Shown here piece by piece: positions 1 through 8,383 of a stretch of 64,000 bases of DNA. A program made the translations under genes and the position numbers. The notes beneath the pieces are model-generated. The model was not told the DNA's origin and did no database searches. It saw only the letters and a program-made list of their open reading frames with translations. Each line of letters opens with the position of its first letter. Positions within the stretch are counted from its first letter, which is position 1. The stretch is from Acinetobacter gandensis (GTDB lineage: Bacteria > Pseudomonadota > Gammaproteobacteria > Pseudomonadales > Moraxellaceae), in the NCBI RefSeq assembly GCF_001678755.1, contig NZ_LZDS01000028.1, forward strand, positions 186,001-250,000, written 5' to 3'.

Positions 1-723
1 TTTTCTAGTGAAGATTTTTCGGATTTTCCTAAGAATCAAAATGGCGCACATATAAAATTCTTTTTTCCAGAACAGCCTGAATTAAAACCCATTTTACCGA
101 GCCGAAATGAACAAGGAAAAGTCGTTTGGCCGAATGGAGACAAGCCCATCACACGTACCTATACGATTCGTCATTTTTTAGAAAATGAACAATTGTTGGT
201 TGTGGACTTTGTTCGTCATACAGAATTTGGTATTGCTGCTAACTGGGCAAAACAAGCACAACCAGGCCAAATTTTAGGTCTAGCTGGGCCTGGAGGACGC
301 GCACGATTTAACCCTGAAGCAAATTACTGGGTGTTTATTGGCGATTTGTCAGCACTGCCGATGATTGCAGCATCTGTAGAGCTACTTCCTGAGCATGCAC
401 AAGGGGAAGTTTGGATTGAAATTGAAGCTGAAAATGACCGTATTGAACTTATTCATCCTAAAGCTGTCAATATAAATTGGCTGATCAATCAAACCAATAT
501 TGAAACTCAAATTGAAGATGCAATGCAACGATTGAACTGGCTTGACTCCAATATTTCTGTGAGCTTGGCGGGTGAAAATACACGTGTAGTTTCACTCCGT
601 CATTTATTTAGAAATAAGTTTGGCGTTAATAAAGCCAACATGTATGCCGTGCCATATTGGAAAGTTGGTCAAACCGAAGAAGGCTACCATCAGGAACGCC
701 ATCAAGTGATGGATGAAGAATAG
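1..723 (+). CDS. Siderophore-interacting protein (FAD-binding, ViuB-like), 3' part
   Basis: The reading frame is open from base 1, so the true start lies outside the window. This family reduces ferric siderophores in the cytoplasm with NAD(P)H and FAD to release iron. Seen here: an R-T-Y-T-I-R motif (about residues 53-58 of the visible part), the FAD-binding RxYT signature, then a G-I-A-A-N-W-A segment and L-A-G-P-G-G, typical of the SIP FAD-binding fold. The C-terminal half carries the family's NAD(P)H domain (F-I-G-D-L-S-A-L-P-M). The product ends at TAG 721-723. Only about 240 codons are visible, so start and promoter cannot be judged. The family is clear; the siderophore is unknown. Confidence 0.88.
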   Translation, partial: FSSEDFSDFPKNQNGAHIKFFFPEQPELKPILPSRNEQGKVVWPNGDKPITRTYTIRHFLENEQLLVVDFVRHTEFGIAANWAKQAQPGQILGLAGPGGRARFNPEANYWVFIGDLSALPMIAASVELLPEHAQGEVWIEIEAENDRIELIHPKAVNINWLINQTNIETQIEDAMQRLNWLDSNISVSLAGENTRVVSLRHLFRNKFGVNKANMYAVPYWKVGQTEEGYHQERHQVMDEE

Positions 724-824
724 CTTTGTATTTACGCGAAAATATTCATTTGATTTCTCATATCTAAGTGGCATTAGCCAAATCTGAATATTTTTAAAGG
801 GATATCTATAAAGCAGGTTATGTT

Positions 825-914
825 GTGAATCTAAAATTTGAAATTATTTTTATTATCATTGTCACAGGCACCGTAACTTTAGTGGTGACGCAATTAATGA
901 TGAAATATTCATGA
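825..914 (+). CDS. Possible 29-aa single-pass membrane peptide
   Basis: A GTG-initiated frame encodes a 29-residue peptide whose middle (about residues 5-22) is almost wholly hydrophobic (rich in I, V, F, T, L), ending in M-M-K-Y-S. An AAGCAGG stretch at 811-817 lies about 7 bases before the GTG and could be a ribosome binding site. It sits between the flavoprotein and the terminator of the converging TSUP gene. No homologue is recognised. The composition fits a small transmembrane protein, but the frame is short and could be chance. Confidence 0.3.
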   Translation: MNLKFEIIFIIIVTGTVTLVVTQLMMKYS

Positions 915-950
915 CACTAAAGACTTAAATGTTGTGATTATTGAAATTTA

Positions 951-971
951 AAAGCCCACAAAATGTGGGCT
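951..971 (-). terminator. Rho-independent terminator after the TSUP gene
   Basis: A perfect 8-bp stem (AGCCCACA 953-960, TGTGGGCT 964-971) has a 3-nt loop. On the minus strand it is followed by a short T run from the A-rich bases just before it. It ends the leftward mesX-mesD-reductase-TSUP transcription. Confidence 0.75.
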
Positions 972-983
972 ATACACTTGCTG

Positions 984-1018
984 AATAATTAGTAATTAGT
1001 AATTAGTAATTAATAATT
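984..1018. repeat. Five tandem 7-bp units (A-R-TAATT)
   Basis: Five consecutive heptamers read AATAATT, AGTAATT x3, AATAATT. The array abuts and slightly overlaps the stop codon of the TSUP gene. It is a short tandem repeat able to vary in copy number by slippage. No function is evident. Confidence 0.8.
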
Positions 1019-1818
1019 AAAGAAAACCTTTCACCAAGAAAAAGCATCCGACGCAAACCAGTAACACAGCAAAGCATTTCTTAAGTACTGCTGGTGATAA
1101 GGCATGCGCTGCTTTTGCACCAAATTTCGCAGTAAAGAAACTCATGATACTAATACCTAAAAATGCATAGATATGAATATAGCCAATGGTATTTGGCACA
1201 TTCACTTCAGCTTTCATACCAAATAGCATAAAGCCTAAAGCGCCAGCTATTGCGATTGGTAAACCACATGCAGCAGAGGTTCCGACTGCTTTTTGCATGA
1301 CCACGCCATAATGAGTCAAATATGGAACGGTTAAACTACCACCGCCAATACCAAAAATGGCGGAAGCGATGCCAATCCCTGCTCCAGCACCCATTTGCGC
1401 TGAAGTCGTAGGTAAAGTTTTTGTACTGTCGACCGTTTTTTTTTGAGCCCATAAACATATTGTATGCAACCCAAAGTAAAAATAGACCGACTATAAATTG
1501 TAAATACACAGCAGAAAGCCAACCTGCAATACCTGCCCCGAAGAAACAACCAATCGCCATACCCGGTGCAAGATTTTTAAATAACGGCCACATGATACCG
1601 CCCTTTTTATTGTGCGCCATCAATGAACTGATTGAGGTCACCACAATAGTGGCTAATGATGTCCCTAATGCTAAATGCATCACAACATCAGGGTTATAGC
1701 CCATTTGGCTAAACACGATAAATAATAATGGGACAATAATGGTGCCGCCACCCACGCCAAACAGCCCAGCAGCAAAACCCGCCAATGCGCCAATGACTAA
1801 AAATATAATTAATTCCAC
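1017..1818 (-). pseudogene. TSUP (TauE/SafE) sulfite-exporter-like permease, frameshifted at an A9 tract
   Basis: TSUP proteins are about 250-265-aa membrane permeases made of two homologous halves and export sulfite, sulfoacetate or related anions. Both halves are here with the repeated signature: G-L-F-G-V-G-G-G near the start and A-I-F-G-I-G-G-G in the second half. They lie in two frames. The first, from GTG 1816-1818, covers about 125 good residues and then runs into nonsense. The second resumes immediately after nine A's on the coding strand (T's 1436-1444). Eight A's would restore one continuous protein of about 266 aa. So this is a pseudogene, a phase-variable gene, a slippage-decoded gene or a sequencing error. 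It lies 45 bases after the flavin reductase, in the same direction. The sulfur context suggests a sulfur-anion substrate (inference). Confidence 0.85.
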
Positions 1819-1863
1819 GAGAGATGATCTTGATATATTGAGTTAAAAATTTAAAGAAAAGGG

Positions 1864-2355
1864 TTAAGCAAGTTCAGTTTCACCCACCTGATGATAAGCA
1901 CGATTAAAGTAAACCAAGGCCTGATCTTCTTCATTCTTTTGAATTGCAACAATTGGACAAATGAAAATAGTATGTGTCCCCACTTCTTGTATTTGTTCAA
2001 TTTCACAATCAAAACTCACCAAGGCATCTGTTAATACAGGTGCACCCGTTTCAAGCTCAGTCCAATTACCTAAAGCAAAGCGCTCGTCTGAACTCAGTTT
2101 TGACGCGAATGCATTAGAAAGTTGTTCATGCTGCGCACCTAAGACGTTAACCGTTAAAATTTTGTTTTCCACAAAGTTGGTATGTGAGCGCGATGCTTTA
2201 TTCATACACACCAATAAAGTCGGTGGTGTATCAGTCACGCTGCACACTGCAGATGCGGTAAAGCCATGACGACCTGATGCACCCATTGTAGTGACAACAT
2301 TCACTGCACTTGTTAATGATGACATTGCATTTTTAAAGTCGATTGCTTCAACCAT
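1864..2355 (-). CDS. Flavin reductase family protein (HpaC/RutF-like)
   Basis: This 163-aa protein has the flavin-reductase-like split-barrel fold. Members reduce FMN or FAD with NAD(P)H and hand reduced flavin to a partner oxygenase. Recognisable parts are the N-terminal S-A-V-N-V-V-T-T segment, G-F-T-A-S-A-V-C-S-V (residues 31-40) with T-P-P-T-L-L-V-C following, and the C-terminal H-T-I-F-I-C-P-I region. It is encoded downstream of mesD and upstream of the TSUP exporter. No flavin-dependent monooxygenase lies nearby, so the most obvious client is the oxygen-requiring MesD/MesX pair (inference). Family call firm, partner unproven. Confidence 0.88.
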   Translation of the reverse strand: MVEAIDFKNAMSSLTSAVNVVTTMGASGRHGFTASAVCSVTDTPPTLLVCMNKASRSHTNFVENKILTVNVLGAQHEQLSNAFASKLSSDERFALGNWTELETGAPVLTDALVSFDCEIEQIQEVGTHTIFICPIVAIQKNEEDQALVYFNRAYHQVGETELA

Positions 2356-2464
2356 GATGAGGTTCCAAAATTTAAACGGTTTTGCCTAAAGGTATTACTG
2401 AAAACAGTGCAATGCAGCAAGAACTGGCTTGCCACATTACATCGAATAGAATTTACATATTTGC

Positions 2465-2503
2465 GTGATATTTTATATGAAGCATATTCTTATATAACAT
2501 CAC
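2465..2503 (-). other. Imperfect stem-loop between mesD and the flavin reductase
   Basis: GTGAT (2465-2469) pairs with ATCAC (2499-2503), and inside it TTATAT (2473-2478) pairs with ATATAA (2492-2497). It sits in the 161-base gap after mesD. It could weaken read-through, stabilise RNA or bind a regulator. There is no proper T run, so it is not called a terminator. Confidence 0.4.
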
Positions 2504-2516
2504 CTATGCGCGACAA

Positions 2517-3560
2517 TTAGCGTGCAAGTTCTTGGCGAATAATATCTGCACCAGCACTTAAAGCATTTAATTTACCACGTGCTACTTCACGACCCAGTGG
2601 TGCCATACCACAGTTGGTTGACGGATAGAGTTTATCTGCATCTACAAACTGAAGAGCTTTACGCAATGTGTTTGCCACTTCCTCTGGTGTTTCAATCACA
2701 TTGGTTGCCACATCAATTGCACCGACCATGACTTTTTTACCACGGATCAATTCAATTAAATCCATCGGTACACGTGAGTTTTGACATTCAAGCGATACGA
2801 TATCAATTTTAGACTGCTGTAGTTTCGGGAAGGCTTCTTCATATTGGCGCCATTCTGAACCGAGTGTCTTTTTCCAGTCTGTATTTGCTTTAATACCGTA
2901 ACCATAGCAAATGTGTACCGCAGTTTCACATTTTAGACCTTCTAATGCACGCTCTAAAGTGGCAACACCCCAGTCATTTACTTCATCAAAGAATACGTTA
3001 AATGCAGGCTCATCAAATTGAATGATATCTACACCAGCAGCTTCCAACTCACGTGCTTCTTGGTTCAGGATTTTCGCAAATTCCCAGGCCAATTTTTCAC
3101 GACTCTTGTAATGACCGTCATAAAGCGTATCAATCATAGTCATTGGACCAGGTAAGGCCCATTTAATCGGCTGATCTGTCAATGAACGTAGAAATTTTGC
3201 ATCTTCAACAAAAACTGGTTTTTGACGAGATACAGCACCCACTACAGACGGTACGCTCGCATCATAACGGTCACGGATTTTTACGGTTTCACGTTTTTCA
3301 AAATCTACGCCATCCAAATGCTCAATGAACGTGGTCACAAAGTGCTGACGGGTTTGCTCGCCGTCACTGACAATATCAATGCCTGCTTGCTGTTGCTCAT
3401 GCAAAGCCAAGCGTAATGCGTCTTTTTTTCCGTCCAAAAGCTCTTGATCTTGCAATTTCCAAGGTGACCAAAGCTTTTCAGGTTCTGCAAGCCAAGATGG
3501 TTTCGGTAAGCTGCCTGCTGTTGATGTCGGTAATAGCTGTTTTGGGTGTACAAGGGCCAT
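2517..3560 (-). CDS. mesD: Core methionine synthase MesD (folate-independent, cobalamin-independent)
   Basis: At 347 aa this is only the C-terminal catalytic half of MetE-type methionine synthase; the folate-binding N-terminal domain is absent. The zinc site that activates homocysteine is visible: H216-x-C218 (A-V-H-I-C-Y), E258 (V-S-L-E-C) and C317 (S-T-N-C-G-M). The opening P-T-S-T-A-G-S-L-P-K-P also fits. Established work on the MesD family shows that it makes methionine in aerobes without methyl-folate or B12 but needs a DUF1852 protein (MesX) and oxygen. That partner is encoded 42 bases upstream in the same operon, which makes the call strong. The methyl donor is unknown. Confidence 0.9.
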   Translation of the reverse strand: MALVHPKQLLPTSTAGSLPKPSWLAEPEKLWSPWKLQDQELLDGKKDALRLALHEQQQAGIDIVSDGEQTRQHFVTTFIEHLDGVDFEKRETVKIRDRYDASVPSVVGAVSRQKPVFVEDAKFLRSLTDQPIKWALPGPMTMIDTLYDGHYKSREKLAWEFAKILNQEARELEAAGVDIIQFDEPAFNVFFDEVNDWGVATLERALEGLKCETAVHICYGYGIKANTDWKKTLGSEWRQYEEAFPKLQQSKIDIVSLECQNSRVPMDLIELIRGKKVMVGAIDVATNVIETPEEVANTLRKALQFVDADKLYPSTNCGMAPLGREVARGKLNALSAGADIIRQELAR

Positions 3561-3602
3561 GTCTAATCTTCTTTCTCTAAATTCGTTAATCTGGTATCTA
3601 AG

Positions 3603-4592
3603 TTAAGCAGCGTTTGCATTTTCCACTGTGAAGTTGGCAGCCCATTGTTCAAGCACTTCTTTATATGGCTTGATAAAGTTTTCTTCAGTCCATTTACCCT
3701 GTTTAACCGCCAGTTGACCACGTTCAACACGGTCATAGACAATACGAGTCAATGAATAATCCTGGAAATTTAAACTTGGTTGATACACTAAACCTGCTGT
3801 TGCATTGGTATTGTAAATTTCTGGACGGTAGATTTTTTGGAAGCTTTCCATGGTGCTAATTGCACTGATTAATTCGAAATCTGTATAGTCACTTAACAAG
3901 TTATTTGCAGAATAGAATGCCAATGGTGCAGTCGCATTTTCAGGTTTGAAATAACGAACGCTTAACCCCATTTTTGCGAAATAATCGTCTGTACGTGAAT
4001 AGTCATCATTGGTGTATTCCACGCCTAAAATTGGGTGAACATTCGCAGTGCGATAATACGTTTTAGTGGTTGAAATACTCAGGCAAATGACTGGCTGTTT
4101 TTTAAATTCAGCTTTGAATACATCTGAATTAACAAGGTGTTGGTAAAGTTTACCGTGTAAATCACCAAAGTCTTCAGGCTTTTCATTGAACTTACAACCC
4201 AATGCGGGCAATACCACGCTGAAATCATAATCACGTACATAAGATGAAAAGCTATTACCAATCATCCCCTCAATACGTTGATTGGTTTTATGATCGATGA
4301 TGATACTTTTCAAAGTTTCAATAAATGGGAAAGTTTGGCCATTACCTTCTATATCGAGTTCAGCAGAAATAATGTCAATTTCAAGTGAATAACGGTCCGC
4401 ATTTGGGTTGTCACATTTCGCTAAAGTGTTAAAGCGATTATTGATCATTGCCAATGTACGACGTAGGTTTTCTTCACGGTGCTCACCACGTGCTAAGTTG
4501 GCAAAGTTCGTAGTCAGGCGTGTGCTGTCAGCTGGTTGATAGTTTTCATCAAAACGAATACGTTTAATTGAACATGCAAATTTTTGACTCAT
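3603..4592 (-). CDS. mesX: DUF1852 protein MesX, required partner of MesD
   Basis: This 329-aa soluble protein begins M-S-Q-K-F-A-C-S-I-K-R-I-R-F-D-E and has no signal peptide or membrane segment. The family (DUF1852) is found next to MesD and is genetically required for its methionine synthase activity; its chemistry is unknown. Histidines and acidic residues are scattered through it, but I cannot assign a metal site by eye. It is first in the operon, followed by mesD. The 355-base upstream region should hold the operon promoter. Operon pairing and length are the main support; the family name is from recognition. Confidence 0.85.
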   Translation of the reverse strand: MSQKFACSIKRIRFDENYQPADSTRLTTNFANLARGEHREENLRRTLAMINNRFNTLAKCDNPNADRYSLEIDIISAELDIEGNGQTFPFIETLKSIIIDHKTNQRIEGMIGNSFSSYVRDYDFSVVLPALGCKFNEKPEDFGDLHGKLYQHLVNSDVFKAEFKKQPVICLSISTTKTYYRTANVHPILGVEYTNDDYSRTDDYFAKMGLSVRYFKPENATAPLAFYSANNLLSDYTDFELISAISTMESFQKIYRPEIYNTNATAGLVYQPSLNFQDYSLTRIVYDRVERGQLAVKQGKWTEENFIKPYKEVLEQWAANFTVENANAA

Positions 4593-4820
4593 GGGAGTGT
4601 CTACCTAAAATTTCGTTAATTAGAATTTCTGTATGCAGTAATTTATACGTGAAAGTTAAGATGAATAAAAATGATTTAATTTAAACCAAAGATGAGTAAA
4701 ATTCACTTAAAGAATCCAACTCAATACCAATCTTAAATATATTTATATTTTTCAATTACTTATATATAAATTAGAAAACTTTAATAATTTAGTATGAGCG
4801 AAAAATGGTGTTTTTTATGT
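4593..4820 (-). promoter_or_regulatory. mesX upstream region with a weak MetR-like site
   Basis: This AT-rich stretch must contain the mesXD promoter. On the minus strand TGAATTTTACTCA (plus 4693-4705) is one mismatch from the MetR consensus TGAA-N5-TTCA. No SAM riboswitch structure or clear -35/-10 pair is evident. Methionine control is plausible but the site is weak evidence. Confidence 0.25.
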
Positions 4821-4850
4821 AAAAAAGCCACATACAAAGCTGTATGTGGC
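4821..4850 (-). terminator. Rho-independent terminator after the MHS transporter gene
   Basis: A perfect 10-bp stem (GCCACATACA 4827-4836, TGTATGTGGC 4841-4850) with a 4-nt loop is followed on the minus strand by six T's. It lies about 100 bases past the transporter stop and closes the valine block. Confidence 0.88.
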
Positions 4851-4947
4851 TCATGTTAACGTTAAATTTTCTTCATGTTTTGTTCAAATTAAGCATCAAT
4901 TTATTCACTTAATGAATTTTTGAAAGTTTAAACACTTAAAAATTAAT

Positions 4948-6297
4948 TTATGAATCATTTAAAACAGGTTTCACTAATTTTTGTGCATCTGCATTCTTAG
5001 ACTTGATCATATCAGGCCTTAAAAATGATGATGCAATGATAGCTACGATTGCAAAACCAATAATGTAGTAAATAATCAGATGTGGGCTGCCCCCGCCAAT
5101 ACTCAACAACTTTGTAGCGATTAATGGTGCAAGGCCACCACCTAATACACCTGCAAATTGTACTGAGATCGAAATACCGCTATAGCGAATCTCCGCAGGA
5201 AATTGACGTGCAAAGAGCTGTGACTGTGGTGCATACATCAATGGGAAAACCAAACCGATGCCAATTACAATTGCAGCCCAAACCAAAGTTGGATCTTTGG
5301 TATTTAACATGGCAAAAAATGGATAGCTATATAGAGCTAACACACACAGACCAAATCGAAACATATTGCGTTGACCAACTTTATCTGAAAAATGCCCAAA
5401 GATTGGTGTGACCACCATAATCACTGCGGCACCACAGATTGTTGCGAACAAAATATCTTGGCGCGGAATTTCAAGTTGTGTCGTTGTATAAGCCAATGCA
5501 AATGTAGATGCCAAATAGAACCATGCGTTTTCTGCTGCACGTGATAGCACAATAGTCACGAGTTCTTTCGGGTGCTTTTTAAAGACTTGTAGCGCTGGTA
5601 CTTTAACGTGCTCAGCCTTCTCTTTCACTTTTTCAAAGTCTGGAGATTCAGGAACTTTCACACGGATATACCAACCCACCGCTAAAAGCACAATACTTGC
5701 TAAGAATGGTAAACGCCAACCCCAACTAAATAATGCTTCTTCAGGTAGCATCGAAACCAAACCTAAAGCCACTGATGCTAAGAGTAATCCACCACCAGTA
5801 CTTGCCTGAGGTAAGCTTCCCCAGAAGCCCTTACTGCCTTGAGGTGCATGTTCAACTGCCATTAATACTGCGCCGCCCCATTCACCACCCATGGCCATGC
5901 CTTGGACAAAACGAAGAATAATCAAACACACCGTTGCCCAATAGCCAATGCTTTCAAAGGTTGGTAATAGTCCAATCATAACTGTAGGAATTCCCATCAG
6001 CATGAGCGTGACAAGCAGCATGGATTTTCGGCCAATTTTATCCCCAAAATGACCAAATACTATGCCACCCAGCGGTCTACCAATAAAACCAACTGCATAT
6101 GTCGCAAAAGCTGCTAAGACGCCCGTTAGTGGATCTAAATTTGGGAAAAACAGCTTGTTAAAAATCAGCGCGGCCGCTGCACCGTAAATAAAAAAGTCAT
6201 ACCATTCAATGGTGGTTCCCACCATGCTAGAAATACCGGCTAAGCGGTGTGAGGACTTCTTGTCCTGAGGATGATTTTGTTGAATATCCTGCATCAC
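4948..6297 (-). CDS. MFS transporter of the metabolite:H+ symporter (MHS) family
   Basis: A 449-aa polytopic membrane protein with about 12 hydrophobic segments. The N-terminal G-T-T-I-E-W-Y-D-F-F-I-Y-G-A-A motif is diagnostic of the MHS/sugar-transporter-like group (ProP, KgtP, ShiA type), which imports organic acids and betaines with protons. The loop G-H-F-G-D-K-I-G-R-K is the MFS 2-3 loop signature, and G-G-E-W-G-G follows. It is last in the leftward valine/isobutyrate block, about 210 bases after the 3-hydroxyisobutyryl-CoA hydrolase. Its substrate is plausibly a branched short-chain acid such as 3-hydroxyisobutyrate or isobutyrate (inference from position only). Confidence 0.85.
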   Translation of the reverse strand: MMQDIQQNHPQDKKSSHRLAGISSMVGTTIEWYDFFIYGAAAALIFNKLFFPNLDPLTGVLAAFATYAVGFIGRPLGGIVFGHFGDKIGRKSMLLVTLMLMGIPTVMIGLLPTFESIGYWATVCLIILRFVQGMAMGGEWGGAVLMAVEHAPQGSKGFWGSLPQASTGGGLLLASVALGLVSMLPEEALFSWGWRLPFLASIVLLAVGWYIRVKVPESPDFEKVKEKAEHVKVPALQVFKKHPKELVTIVLSRAAENAWFYLASTFALAYTTTQLEIPRQDILFATICGAAVIMVVTPIFGHFSDKVGQRNMFRFGLCVLALYSYPFFAMLNTKDPTLVWAAIVIGIGLVFPLMYAPQSQLFARQFPAEIRYSGISISVQFAGVLGGGLAPLIATKLLSIGGGSPHLIIYYIIGFAIVAIIASSFLRPDMIKSKNADAQKLVKPVLNDS

Positions 6298-6509
6298 TAT
6301 GTTCCTTATATCGATCTTTTTGAGTTTTGATTTGATTTATCCATACTGGGTAAGTTGAATAAATTTAAGATTTCCTTTTTACATCTCCCGACGAAATTAA
6401 AATGAACCGTTGCTTTAAGATGCAGAGAAATTCTCAATTTCCTTTCTCTGCGCATACTTGAAATACGTTTAAACTTTTTTTCTGGGTATGGTGATCATTC
6501 AGTTAAAAT

Positions 6510-7535
6510 TTAAATAATTTCAGCCAAAATTTGATCTAATGCTGGATTATGTTGTTGCCACTTTGGCTGTTTATCTTTATCAACAATCAACGCACGAACA
6601 CCTTCTATAATGTCGCCATGATCAAACCAAAGATCTTGTAAATGACGTTCAACTTGCATGCATTGCTGTAAAGACATGCTACGACCTGCCAGTTGTAGTT
6701 TTAGACTAATATGTTTGGCAATCGGTGAACGCTGTTGCAAAGTATTTAATGTTTTGCTCGCCCAAGCTTGATTGATCGTGTCTTGTTCCTGTTCTAAACT
6801 TTGCTCAATTTCGGACACATCTGCATAAGCAAAATGCTTACTAATGTTTTGGGCATTTTGTCGTAAATCACTTTCGGCTGGATGCGTGATGTAACGTGCA
6901 ATCACTTGTTCTATATTTTGTTGAGTGAGAGGGCTTGTTTGCACTAAGGCCTGTTCTAAAGCTGCAAACTTCTCACTCGGCACATGGTAATCAATCAAAT
7001 CTAAATAAAGCGCATCACTACTCGATATCTGATCACCCGTCGTTGCCAAATACACGCCAATATCATCTAAGCGAGATAAAAAATGTGTAGCAGCAACATC
7101 TGGGAAAAATCCAATTGCAGTTTCAGGCATTGCAAAGCGTGACTTTTCACTACTCACCAAAATGTGACAGGCTTGCGCTAAACCGAAACCTCCACCTAAA
7201 ACATAACCATCTAACAACACAACAACTGGTTTTATATAGCTACGCAATGCGTTGAGCATGTCGTATTCTGCTTGAAAATAGGTTTTATGATCATCCGTAC
7301 CATTTTGATAGCAATCGTATAAGTAACGAATGTCGCCACCTGCGCAGAAGGCTTTAGGACTATTTGATTTAATTAGTACTGCTTGAATTTCATCATCATG
7401 TTGCCATAGTTTCAGTTGCGTTCGTATGCCATTAATCATCTCAATCGTCAAAGCATTTAAATTGGAAACCCGATCTAAAATAATCGTACCCAAAGCTCCT
7501 TGGCGCTGAATGATTAAATTATTTTCCTTGCTCAT
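6510..7535 (-). CDS. 3-hydroxyisobutyryl-CoA hydrolase
   Basis: A 341-aa crotonase-fold protein, longer than ordinary enoyl-CoA hydratases and the usual size for this hydrolase. It cleaves 3-hydroxyisobutyryl-CoA to 3-hydroxyisobutyrate in valine breakdown. Diagnostic motifs are F-C-A-G-G-D-I-R (about residues 62-69), the oxyanion-hole G-G-G-F-G-L-A-Q and P-E-T-A-I-G-F-F-P-D-V-A-A-T with the catalytic Glu/Asp pair. It follows the enoyl-CoA hydratase after only 12 bases. The next step, MmsB, is encoded upstream in the same block, so the pathway assignment is strong. Confidence 0.9.
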   Translation of the reverse strand: MSKENNLIIQRQGALGTIILDRVSNLNALTIEMINGIRTQLKLWQHDDEIQAVLIKSNSPKAFCAGGDIRYLYDCYQNGTDDHKTYFQAEYDMLNALRSYIKPVVVLLDGYVLGGGFGLAQACHILVSSEKSRFAMPETAIGFFPDVAATHFLSRLDDIGVYLATTGDQISSSDALYLDLIDYHVPSEKFAALEQALVQTSPLTQQNIEQVIARYITHPAESDLRQNAQNISKHFAYADVSEIEQSLEQEQDTINQAWASKTLNTLQQRSPIAKHISLKLQLAGRSMSLQQCMQVERHLQDLWFDHGDIIEGVRALIVDKDKQPKWQQHNPALDQILAEII

Positions 7536-7547
7536 GTCTGCACATCC

Positions 7548-8321
7548 TTATTGATTTTTAAAGTTAGCTGGACGTTTTTCTACAAAGGCTTGCATACCTT
7601 CTTTTTGGTCTAATGTGGCAAATACCGAATGAAATGTACGACGTTCAAAACGAAGGCCTTCAGCAAGGCTCACTTCAAAGGCACGGTTAATCGATTCTTT
7701 AATCATCATGGTGGCAACCAAAGACTTTTCTGCAATTTTTTCAGCTGCAGCCAAAGTCTCAGCCAATAATTCCTCTTTGGTAAAAACACGCGCAACCAGC
7801 CCACTTTGTTCCGCCTCGAGTGCTCCCATTTGACGTGCGGTTAAACACATTTCCATGGCTTTAGCTTTACCAATCGCAAGGGTTAAGCGCTGTGTCCCAC
7901 CAATGCCTGGCAGTACGCCTAAAGTAACTTCAGGTAAACCAAATTTGGCGTTGTCTGCACAGTAAATGAAGTCACACATTAAAGCCAATTCACAGCCACC
8001 ACCTAGAGCATAGCCACTGACTGCGGCAATGAGAGGTTTGCGACGCTGTGCAATGCGATCGGCCAAATGAAAGAAATCATCAAAATAAATATTGGGAAAA
8101 TTCAGCCCTGCCATTTCCTTAATATCCGCACCCGCAGCAAAAGCCTTTTCAGAGCCTGCTAATATCATGCAGCCAATCGTTGAGTCTTTTTCTAAATCGT
8201 CCAGTGCAAGATTCACGTCACTGATTAACTGCGTATTTAATGCATTGAGTGCTTTGGGGCGATTTAAAGTGATCAATCCCACACCATTTTTTTTCTCTAG
8301 TAATATTGTTTCAAATTGCAT
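7548..8321 (-). CDS. Enoyl-CoA hydratase (methacrylyl-CoA hydration)
   Basis: A 257-aa crotonase of standard length. The CoA-binding A-F-A-A-G-A-D-I-K-E-M motif is at residues 60-70. G-G-G-C-E-L-A carries the first catalytic glutamate (E111) and L-P-E-V-T-L-G-V-L-P-G the second (E131), so it should be an active hydratase. In this block it would convert methacrylyl-CoA to 3-hydroxyisobutyryl-CoA, between the acyl-CoA dehydrogenase (upstream) and the hydrolase (downstream). The fold is certain; the substrate is inferred from the operon, and it may also act on other short enoyl-CoAs. Confidence 0.9.
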   Translation of the reverse strand: MQFETILLEKKNGVGLITLNRPKALNALNTQLISDVNLALDDLEKDSTIGCMILAGSEKAFAAGADIKEMAGLNFPNIYFDDFFHLADRIAQRRKPLIAAVSGYALGGGCELALMCDFIYCADNAKFGLPEVTLGVLPGIGGTQRLTLAIGKAKAMEMCLTARQMGALEAEQSGLVARVFTKEELLAETLAAAEKIAEKSLVATMMIKESINRAFEVSLAEGLRFERRTFHSVFATLDQKEGMQAFVEKRPANFKNQ

Positions 8322-8383
8322 TAGGTCGCCCTTTTTATTGATCTGGTGCTTTGTTTCTGTCTCTAATATTTAAACGACTATTT

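Noticed and set aside
4593-4820. SAM-type riboswitch before mesX
   Set aside because: No conserved stem set or terminator/antiterminator pair could be made out; only a weak MetR-like site.
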